NCBI GenBank assembly: GCA_003343805.1
Contig: QAKM01000034.1
Span: 1-13,539, forward strand
Length of the DNA stretch: 13,539 nt
Source of the DNA: Bacillota bacterium
GTDB lineage: Bacteria > Bacillota > Clostridia > Christensenellales > Borkfalkiaceae
Direction: 5' to 3'
Below, piece after piece: positions 7,747-13,539 of the stretch; the first letter of the stretch is position 1; each line of letters starts with the position of its first letter. The position numbers and the translations under genes were made by a program. The notes under the pieces are model-generated. The model saw only the letters and a program-made list of their open reading frames with translations. It made no database searches and was not told the origin of the DNA.

Positions 7747-8740
7747 ACATTTTTATACCGTAAAGAAACTTCCCCTTTGGATCGCGGTCTCGGCCGTCAT
7801 CCTGGCAGTCGGCATCGCGCTGTTCGCCATCTTCGGCTTCAACACGAATACGCAGGCGGGCAAGAGCTTCGAGCTCACCTACGATGCCGTCGTGACCATT
7901 GCCGACGGCGGCGACCGGGTGGAGGAAGTCTGCGAAGATACCTTTGACGGCGTCGGGATCCGCTACGAGCAGAAGTTCGAGGCGGCGCCCGCGATCGACA
8001 ACAACTCCCTGGCGGAGACGGGCGACGTGACCGTGCGCTACCTCTTCGGGGAGGACGTCACGGAGGCCGAACTGCAGGCCGCGCGCGAGGTCATCCTTGC
8101 GACGCTCACGGGCGAATTTGAAGGCGCCGACCTCTATGTCGCCATCCGCACGCAGGGCGAAGCCGCTTCCTTTGCAGAGCCCGTCTGGCGGGGTGCCGTG
8201 GCGCTCGTCGTGGCTGCCGTCGTCGTGCTCGTCTATATCGGCTTCCGCTTCGGCTGGGGCAGGACCGTCACGGGCCTCGTCCTCACCGCGCATGACGTCC
8301 TTCTGACGCTTGCCCTCCTTGCGATCACCCGCATCCCCGTGGCAGCCGCCACGCCGCTCCTGTTTGCCGCGGCGGCAGCAGTCATCTCGCTGCTCCTGTG
8401 GATGGTGCAGTGCATGAAGATGCGCGAGACCTTCAAGGATCCCGCCTTCCGCACGATGGATGCCGAGGAGGCAGTCAACGAGTGCGGCAAGACCTCGAAC
8501 AAGACGGTGCTCTTCGTCGCGGCGGCGCTCGCCGTGGTGTTCATCGTCGCGGGTGCGGTCGCAGCAGCCGGAACGCGGGCATTCTTCCTGCCTCTGCTGC
8601 TCCCCCTTGCCGTGAGCGTCTATTCCTCGCTCGTGCTCGGGCCGACGCTCTATCTTCCTCTCAAGAGGTTGGACGATCGCAACAATGCCAAGAAAGGCCG
8701 TTACGTCGGAAAGAAAAAGGCGGAAAAAGCCGAAGAATAA
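7739..8740 (+). CDS. secF: Divergent protein translocase subunit SecF
   Basis: SecF pairs with SecD in the Sec accessory complex. The 333-residue protein has TM1 (about residues 12-33), a short extracytoplasmic domain (about 35-168) and five C-terminal helices. The family segment YIGFRFGWGRTVTGLVLTAHDV, seen here as YIGFRFGWGR followed by LTAHDVLLTLALL, anchors the assignment. Key positions are altered: where SecF normally reads GYSINDTVVVFDRIRE this protein has VISLLLWMVQCMKMRE, so the conserved N-D becomes L219-L220. The Arg of the LSRT motif is replaced by K255 (TSNKTV). The GIDFTGG motif is unrecognisable (FNTNTQAGKSFEL). The C-terminus is a basic tail (GRYVGKKKAEKAEE). AGGAGG at 7724-7729 inside secD precedes the ATG by 9 nt, and the 8-nt overlap implies translational coupling. 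A strong terminator follows. Confidence 0.88.
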   Translation: MTKHFYTVKKLPLWIAVSAVILAVGIALFAIFGFNTNTQAGKSFELTYDAVVTIADGGDRVEEVCEDTFDGVGIRYEQKFEAAPAIDNNSLAETGDVTVRYLFGEDVTEAELQAAREVILATLTGEFEGADLYVAIRTQGEAASFAEPVWRGAVALVVAAVVVLVYIGFRFGWGRTVTGLVLTAHDVLLTLALLAITRIPVAAATPLLFAAAAAVISLLLWMVQCMKMRETFKDPAFRTMDAEEAVNECGKTSNKTVLFVAAALAVVFIVAGAVAAAGTRAFFLPLLLPLAVSVYSSLVLGPTLYLPLKRLDDRNNAKKGRYVGKKKAEKAEE

Positions 8741-8760
8741 GTTCGGATTCAAATCACACG

Positions 8761-8789
8761 AAACGGCGGGAAAGTTCCCCGCCGTTTTT
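8761..8789 (+). terminator. Intrinsic terminator after secF
   Basis: AAACGGCGGG (8761-8770) pairs perfectly with CCCGCCGTTT (8778-8787) around a 7-nt loop, and the stem runs directly into TTTTT (8785-8789). It lies 20 nt after the secF stop and closes the secDF unit. recJ begins 59 nt further on, with no clear promoter between. Confidence 0.92.
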
Positions 8790-8848
8790 GTCCATAAAAG
8801 AAACACATCAAAAGGGCCGTCCGGACGCGGCCTCTCCAAGGAGCCGGT

Positions 8849-11164
8849 ATGAAACGCATCGTGCGCGAATTTCAATTTACCCCCGCCGAAGAACAGTGCG
8901 TGCGGGAGCTTTCGCGTGCCGTGGGCATCACCGAGACGACGGCGGGCATCCTCTTTGCCCGCGGCATGGACAGCGAGGAGAAGATGCGCCGCTTCCTCGC
9001 GCCCTCGAAAGAAAACCTCCTTTCGCCCTTCCTGATGAAGGGGATGAAGGAGGCGGTGCTCCTTCTGGAGCGCGCGAAAAAGGAGGAATGGCGGGTCGCC
9101 GTGTTCGGCGATTACGATGCGGACGGCATCGGCGCCGTGTCCATCCTCTCGCGGGCGCTCAAGGAGTACGGCATCGAGCCCTACCTCTATGTCCCCGAGC
9201 GGGCGGAGGGCTACGGCCTGACGACGAATGCCATCGACCGCATCTTCGACGAATTTCTGCCCGATCTCATCATCACGGTGGACTGCGGCATCTCCAATGC
9301 GTCGGAGGTGGAGTACATCAAGGAGCAGGGCTGCTACGTCATCGTCACCGACCATCACGAGCTGCCCGAGACGCTCCCCGACTGCATCTGCATCAATCCC
9401 AAGCTCAAGGACGACTACCCTTACGACAATCTGTGCGGCGCGGGCGTTGCCTATAAGCTCTCGCGTGCGCTCATCGGTGAGAAGGCGGATGATCTGCTCG
9501 ATTTCTGCGCGCTCTCGACGGTGGCGGACAGCGTGCCCCTTCTCGGGGAGAACCGTGACATCGTGGCGGCGGGCCTCGAGCTCATCAAGAGCCGTCCCCG
9601 CCCCGCTTTTTCGGCGCTTTTGGGCAAGGTGCAGGATATTTCGGCGCAGACGCTCGCCTTCACGCTGGCGCCCCGCGTCAATGCGGCGGGCCGCATGGGG
9701 GATGCCAACGCGGCGCTCCGGCTCTTCACCTCGGAGGACGAGGAGGAGACGCGCGTCCTTGCCGAACTTCTCAACAACTACAATTCGGAGCGTCAGCGCC
9801 TGTGCGACGAGCTCTTCGAGCGGGCGCGTGCGCAGATCGCGGCCGAGGGCGCCTACGGGAACGTCGTTATGGCCGAGGGCGAGGACTGGCATCCCGGGCT
9901 CATCGGCATCGTGGCGGCGCGCATCGTGGAGGAATTTTCCCGTCCGGCGCTCCTCTTCGTCAAGCGCGGCGAGATGCTGCGCGGGAGCGCGAGGAGCATC
10001 GAGTCGGTCAACATCTTCGAGGCCCTCAGGAGCTGCTCGGATGAGATCGAGGAGTTCGGCGGCCATGCGCAGGCGGCGGGCGTCAATGTGCGTGCCGACC
10101 GCTTCGAGGCGCTCAGGACCGATCTCGATCACTACATCGCCACGCACTACACGCGCGAGGACTTCATCCCCTCCCTCGTCGTCAGCGGGGAGATCGAGGG
10201 GGAATTTCCCCGGCGGCTCGCCTATGAGATCGAGTCGCTGGAACCGTTTGGTGTGGGGAACCGCCGTCCGCTCTTTGTCTGCCGGGCAAAGCGGCTGCGC
10301 GCCGCGCCCGTCAAGCCCGCCTCGCCGCATCTTGCGATCGGCGGGGAGGCGCTCGAGCTCATGTATTTCTGGGGCGAAAAGGACCTCACGCTGCTGCGGA
10401 GCGATACGCCCAAGTCGCTCGTGTTTGAATGCAACGTCTCCAAGTTCCGCGGCAAGGAGAGCATCAAGGGCTTTGTCCGCGCCGTCGTGTACGACGGGGC
10501 GCAGGGCGAGGACATCTCGGCCGAGGGCTTCTACGAGGGCATGATGGCACTGAAAGAGGGGCGGCCGTGCAAGGCGGAGCGCATGGGCGAGAAGGAGCTC
10601 AACGACTATATCGCCGCGGCGCGCAGGCAGTGCGCCTACGGGCTCGTGGCCGTCGCTTATGACCGTCAGGTGCTTGCCCGCTTCCCCGCACTCAAGGGGC
10701 TGCCCGCGGAGGTGTTCCGCCTCTCGTCGGGCAATGCCGCCAACGTCGTGCTCCTGTCTCCCGCGCCCGACTGCGATCTTTCCGCCTACCGCGAGGTCGT
10801 GTTCCTGGAATCGCCCGCCGTCGTCGCACAGCCCACGGGCCGCGCGCGGCTCATTGCAAACGGCGAGCGCTGCGGCTGGGAAAAGCTCGTCTCGCTCCCG
10901 CACACGCGGGCGGACATGGCGGAGGTGTTTTCGGCCATCCGTGCGGCGGAGGGAACGCTGTACGGGGCGGATGCCGCCGAGGCGGGACGGAGCGCAGGTT
11001 TTTTAGGATTCGGCGAGGAGCGGTTCCTCTTTGCTTTCGCCGTATTTGAAGAATTGGGCCTTTTGGAATGCCGTGACGGCCGTGTCCGCATTATCCGCGG
11101 GAAGAAAACGCAACTGGAGAGGTCGAAGATATATTCGACGGTCTGTGAATTGGCAGAGAAATAA
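8849..11164 (+). CDS. recJ: Single-stranded-DNA-specific exonuclease RecJ
   Basis: RecJ is a 5'-3' single-strand exonuclease of the DHH superfamily, used in RecF-pathway recombination and mismatch or base-excision repair. The DHH core shows FGDYDADGIGA (D88, D90, D92), VDCGIS (D145), TDHHELP (D168, H169, H170) and STVADSVPL (D227), together the metal-binding motifs. The DHHA1 domain has GLIGIVAARIVEEF, RGSARS and the EFGGHAQAAG loop (G404-G405-H406). An OB-fold region follows. The last roughly 200 residues match the extra C-terminal domain found in Firmicutes RecJ, so the 771-residue length is normal for that group and longer than the roughly 577-residue Escherichia coli protein. AAGGAG at 8838-8843 is 5 nt before the ATG. 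No catalytic residue is missing. It is followed closely by relA, with apt not between them. Confidence 0.96.
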   Translation: MKRIVREFQFTPAEEQCVRELSRAVGITETTAGILFARGMDSEEKMRRFLAPSKENLLSPFLMKGMKEAVLLLERAKKEEWRVAVFGDYDADGIGAVSILSRALKEYGIEPYLYVPERAEGYGLTTNAIDRIFDEFLPDLIITVDCGISNASEVEYIKEQGCYVIVTDHHELPETLPDCICINPKLKDDYPYDNLCGAGVAYKLSRALIGEKADDLLDFCALSTVADSVPLLGENRDIVAAGLELIKSRPRPAFSALLGKVQDISAQTLAFTLAPRVNAAGRMGDANAALRLFTSEDEEETRVLAELLNNYNSERQRLCDELFERARAQIAAEGAYGNVVMAEGEDWHPGLIGIVAARIVEEFSRPALLFVKRGEMLRGSARSIESVNIFEALRSCSDEIEEFGGHAQAAGVNVRADRFEALRTDLDHYIATHYTREDFIPSLVVSGEIEGEFPRRLAYEIESLEPFGVGNRRPLFVCRAKRLRAAPVKPASPHLAIGGEALELMYFWGEKDLTLLRSDTPKSLVFECNVSKFRGKESIKGFVRAVVYDGAQGEDISAEGFYEGMMALKEGRPCKAERMGEKELNDYIAAARRQCAYGLVAVAYDRQVLARFPALKGLPAEVFRLSSGNAANVVLLSPAPDCDLSAYREVVFLESPAVVAQPTGRARLIANGERCGWEKLVSLPHTRADMAEVFSAIRAAEGTLYGADAAEAGRSAGFLGFGEERFLFAFAVFEELGLLECRDGRVRIIRGKKTQLERSKIYSTVCELAEK

Positions 11165-11191
11165 ACGATAATTTGCAAAGGAGGGAACGAG

Positions 11192-13324
11192 ATGGAAGCC
11201 ATCCTGATGAAGATCTACGAATATTACTCGGGCGACGAGCGCAATATGCTGCTTCATGCCTATGACTACGCCAAGGCGGCACACGCCAACCAGAAGCGCG
11301 CTTCGGGCGAGCCCTACTTCATCCATCCCTGCGCCGTGGCGGAGATCCTCGTCGATCTCGGCCTCGATCCCGCGACCATTGCGGCGGCGCTTTTGCATGA
11401 CGTCATCGAGGATACGCCCGTCACCGAGGACGACATCCGGCGTGAGTTCGGCGAAGAGGTCTTATCCCTCGTCTCGGGCGTCACCAAGCTCGACAAGATC
11501 GTCTTTAAATCGCAGGAAGAGGAGGAGGCGGAAAACTTCCGCAAGCTCTTCATTGCGATGGCGAAGGACATCCGCGTCATCATCATCAAGCTCGCCGACC
11601 GCCTGCACAATATGCGCTCGTTGAACTTCCTCTCCAAGGAGCGGCAGCAGCGCATGGCGCGCGAGACGCTGGATATCTACACACCCATCGCGGGCAGGCT
11701 GGGTATTTCGCAGGTCAAGTGCGAGCTCGAAGATCTCTGCCTCAAATATCTCGATCCCGAGGCGTTTGAGTACCTCGTCGAGAACATCCATCAGAAACTC
11801 GAAGAGCGCAACCGCTTTGTCGATTACGTCGTCGAAGAGATCCGCAAGATCCTCGTCGAGTGCAACATCCACGGCGAGGTGTTCGGCCGTCCCAAGCATT
11901 TCTACTCCATCTATAAGAAGATGACGACGAAGAATAAGACGCTCGATCAGATCTACGACCTGACGGCGGTGCGCGTCATCGTGGGCACGGTGGACGAGTG
12001 CTACGAGGTGTTCGGCAAGATCCACAAGGAGTGGAAGCCCGTGCCGGGGCGCATCAAGGACTACATCGCAACGCCCAAGCCCAACCTCTATCAGTCGCTG
12101 CACACGACGGTCGTCACCAACTTCGGGCAGCCCTTCGAGATCCAGATCCGCACCGAGGAGATGCACCGCACGGCGGAATACGGTATCGCGGCGCATTGGA
12201 AGTACAAGGAACAGACGACGGAGGAGACGACGCTCGATCAGCGCATCTCGTGGATCCGCGAGATGATGGAGCTGCAGGGCGGCCTCAAAGATTCCAAGGA
12301 GTTCATGGATACCGTCAAGGGGTCGCTGTTCAGCTCCGAGCTCCTCGTCTTTACGCCGCAGGGCAAGGTCATCTCCCTTCCCAACGACGCGACGCCCGTC
12401 GACTTCGCCTATGCCATCCACTCGGAAGTGGGCAACCACTGCACGGGCGCCAAAGTCAACGGCAAGATCGTTCCCCTCAATTCGACGCTGGAGCTGGGCG
12501 ACGTCGTCGAGATCATCACCTCGCCCAACTCCAAGGGCCCCTCGCGCGACTGGCTCAAATTCATCAAATCGACCTCGGCAAAGGCCAAGATCAAGTCCTT
12601 CTACAAGCGCGAGATGAAGGACGAGAACATCCGTCTGGGGCGCGATATGCTCGAGGACGCCGCCAAGCGCAAGGGCTATGCCCTTTCGGATATCCTGACG
12701 GAGGAGAGCTTCAAGAAGGTCTCCGAAAAGCTCGCCTTCAACTCGCAGGACGAGATGTTCGCCTCCATCGGCTACGGGGCAGTCACCATCAACCAGGTCC
12801 TGTATAAGCTCATCGACTTCTTCCGCAAGGAGATGCCGCAGCCGCTCGTCACGGCAGAGCCGACTTATCACGGCCGGCTTGCCAAGGGTACCGTCACCAT
12901 CAACGGGCAGACGGGGCTTCTCGTTTCCTTCGCGGGGTGCTGTTCGCCCGTGCCGGGCGACGAGATCGTCGGCTTCGTGACGCGGGGGCGGGGCGTCGTC
13001 GTGCACCGCAGAGACTGCCCCAACTTGAAGGGCGCCGATCCCGCCCGTCTGCAGGCGGCGGCGTGGGTCGCCGAAGAGGGAGGCGTGCGCTTCAAGGCCG
13101 CCATCGTCGTGACGGCGGACGATCAGGGCGCGGCCATCGGCGCGATCAGCGCGAGCGTCGCCGAGATGCACCTTGAGATCACGTCCATCAACGGCCGCTA
13201 CGATAAGAACGGCAGCGCCATCGTCGATGTCACCGTCTCGCTCACCAACCGGCAGGACGTCGAAGTGCTCATCAAGAAGATCATGGGCCACCAGAAGATC
13301 ATCGATGTGAGGAGAGCAAGCTAA
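11192..13324 (+). CDS. relA: Bifunctional (p)ppGpp synthetase/hydrolase Rel
   Basis: This is a long RelA/SpoT homologue that makes and degrades (p)ppGpp for the stringent response. Domains in order are the HD hydrolase (HD at H69-D70 within LLHDVIEDT, and KLADRLHNMR), the synthetase (GRPKHFYSIYKKM, R287-I-K-D290, YQSLHTTV, EIQIRTEEMH, AEYGIAAHWKYKE), TGS (FTPQGKVISLP to LELGDVVEIIT), a helical region, the Cys-containing zinc-finger-like segment (C583, C584, H605, C609 in FAGCCSPVPGD and HRRDCPNL) and a C-terminal ACT domain (residues about 630-710). The RXKD rather than EXDD motif marks a bifunctional Rel, and both active sites look intact. The 710-residue length is normal. AGGAGG at 11179-11184 lies 7 nt before ATG 11192. 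It is 27 nt after recJ, so the two are probably co-transcribed. Confidence 0.97.
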   Translation: MEAILMKIYEYYSGDERNMLLHAYDYAKAAHANQKRASGEPYFIHPCAVAEILVDLGLDPATIAAALLHDVIEDTPVTEDDIRREFGEEVLSLVSGVTKLDKIVFKSQEEEEAENFRKLFIAMAKDIRVIIIKLADRLHNMRSLNFLSKERQQRMARETLDIYTPIAGRLGISQVKCELEDLCLKYLDPEAFEYLVENIHQKLEERNRFVDYVVEEIRKILVECNIHGEVFGRPKHFYSIYKKMTTKNKTLDQIYDLTAVRVIVGTVDECYEVFGKIHKEWKPVPGRIKDYIATPKPNLYQSLHTTVVTNFGQPFEIQIRTEEMHRTAEYGIAAHWKYKEQTTEETTLDQRISWIREMMELQGGLKDSKEFMDTVKGSLFSSELLVFTPQGKVISLPNDATPVDFAYAIHSEVGNHCTGAKVNGKIVPLNSTLELGDVVEIITSPNSKGPSRDWLKFIKSTSAKAKIKSFYKREMKDENIRLGRDMLEDAAKRKGYALSDILTEESFKKVSEKLAFNSQDEMFASIGYGAVTINQVLYKLIDFFRKEMPQPLVTAEPTYHGRLAKGTVTINGQTGLLVSFAGCCSPVPGDEIVGFVTRGRGVVVHRRDCPNLKGADPARLQAAAWVAEEGGVRFKAAIVVTADDQGAAIGAISASVAEMHLEITSINGRYDKNGSAIVDVTVSLTNRQDVEVLIKKIMGHQKIIDVRRAS

Positions 13325-13330
13325 TGGGTT

Positions 13331-13366
13331 CACGAATTTCTTTTGCTTCGCAAAACAAATTCCGTG
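13331..13366. repeat. Palindromic hairpin 1 after relA
   Basis: CACG, AATTT and TTTTGC on the left pair with GCAAAA, AAATT and CGTG on the right, interrupted by one C-C mismatch and one bulged C, with a TTC loop. It begins 7 nt after the relA stop. It lacks a direct T-tract, so it is not a classical terminator. Its core TCTTTTGCTTCGCAAAA (13339-13355) is repeated exactly in hairpin 3. Confidence 0.75.
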
Positions 13367-13416
13367 AGGGGTGGAGACGGTTGTTTTTAACTTGCTATGC
13401 CGCCCGCGAGCGCGTC

Positions 13417-13477
13417 GGAGCAAGGCAAATTTCGCCAGCCCCTCCTTAGGTCGGGGCCGGGCTTAGATGCCTGCTCC
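13417..13477. other. Extended two-stem hairpin after relA
   Basis: The basal stem pairs GGAGCA plus GGC (13417-13422 and 13424-13426, one bulged A) with GCC plus TGCTCC (13469-13477). An internal loop follows, then the apical stem pairs GCC and GCCCC (13434-13442, one A between) with GGGGC and GGC (13453-13462), closed by a 10-nt loop. Alternative pairings exist, namely 13391-13396 with 13419-13424 and 13366-13374 with 13435-13444, so the block could switch between folds. Whether it is transcribed as a functional RNA cannot be told from the sequence. Confidence 0.5.
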
Positions 13478-13483
13478 TCCTTT

Positions 13484-13520
13484 TCCCACAAATCTTTTGC
13501 TTCGCAAAATCTTTGTGGGA
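13484..13520. repeat. Palindromic hairpin 3 after relA
   Basis: TCCCACAAA (13484-13492) pairs perfectly with TTTGTGGGA (13512-13520). A 2x2 TC/TC internal loop follows, then TTTTGC pairs with GCAAAA around a TTC loop. Its core is identical over 17 nt to that of hairpin 1, but the flanking arms are unrelated. In this pair, at least, the loop half is conserved while the arms differ yet stay self-complementary. Confidence 0.8.
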
Positions 13521-13539
13521 GCCCTATGTCATTCTAAGG

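Larger units (their letters stand above)
13325..13539. other. Non-coding hairpin-rich block after relA
   Basis: No credible gene is seen in these 215 nt, which run to the window edge. The block holds three stable hairpins (13331-13366, 13417-13477 and 13484-13520). The outer two share a 17-nt identical palindromic core. It could be a dispersed palindromic or MITE-like repeat element, a structured RNA, or a complex 3' end for the relA transcript. A weak possible terminator lies inside it: CCGT/ACGG (13362-13365 and 13377-13380) followed by TTGTTTTT. Confidence 0.6.

Noticed and set aside
7715..10903. Very long minus-strand open frame (over 1000 codons) opposite secF and recJ
   Set aside because: It is antisense to two genes with intact family motifs. 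Its composition is the Arg/His/Asp/Gly-rich pattern that arises opposite GC-biased codons, and no family motif or Shine-Dalgarno sequence supports it. Similar antisense frames opposite ruvB-queA (396-2033) and relA (11462-13423) were rejected for the same reason.
11144..11172. Possible promoter with GATAAT just upstream of relA
   Set aside because: The hexamer at the right distance (TGTGAA) matches the -35 consensus poorly, and TTGGCA at 11150-11155 is only 11 nt from the -10. Readthrough from recJ is simpler.
13384..13401. Promoter for a small RNA (TATGCC with TG extension) in the terminal block
   Set aside because: No acceptable -35 lies 16-18 nt upstream, and the -10 matches poorly.
13410..13480. 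tRNA gene in the terminal block
   Set aside because: The fold is a single extended two-stem hairpin. There is no acceptor stem, T-arm motif or anticodon arrangement.
13331..13520. Repeated palindromes after relA as a CRISPR array
   Set aside because: There are only two copies, the conserved part is a 17-nt self-complementary core rather than a 24-40 nt repeat, the spacing is about 154 nt, and no cas genes are present.

Overview
The window looks like an ordinary chromosomal stretch from a GC-rich member of the Clostridia, probably an uncultured gut-type lineage such as the Christensenellales. The lineage is inferred from three things: the Clostridia-restricted SCIFF peptide and its radical SAM maturase, the Firmicutes-length RecJ, and the RXKD-type bifunctional Rel. 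All genes are on the + strand and closely packed. There are no insertion sequences, CRISPR arrays, tRNAs or rRNAs.

Layout: (1) a 5'-truncated ruvB, then queA and tgt (queuosine tRNA modification); the two spacers flanking queA are both 69 nt and carry inverted copies of a degenerate 29-nt repeat. (2) A promoter, yajC, a terminator, and a four-helix membrane protein resembling the TIGR04086 family. (3) A promoter, the 50-residue SCIFF ranthipeptide precursor scfA, a terminator-like hairpin, and its maturase scfB. (4) A promoter with a dyad centred on its -35, then secD and secF overlapping by 8 nt, then a strong terminator. (5) recJ and relA, 27 nt apart. (6) A 215-nt non-coding block of stable hairpins running to the right edge.

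How the genes relate: yajC, secD and secF encode accessory subunits of the Sec translocon, and the SCIFF cassette lies inside that cluster together with the small membrane protein. Three promoters, all with exact 17-nt spacers, and three terminators divide the cluster into separate transcription units. scfA has strong initiation signals, whereas scfB follows a terminator-like hairpin and has no Shine-Dalgarno sequence. This suggests far more peptide than enzyme is made.

The points most worth a second look are the SCIFF expression architecture; a SecD/SecF pair that has lost several residues normally conserved for proton-coupled function; the hairpin block after relA, which contains two copies of a 17-nt palindromic core; the dyad over the secDF -35; and the inverted repeats flanking queA. 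No wholly new multi-gene system is evident. The SCIFF cassette is a known family whose biological role is still poorly defined.
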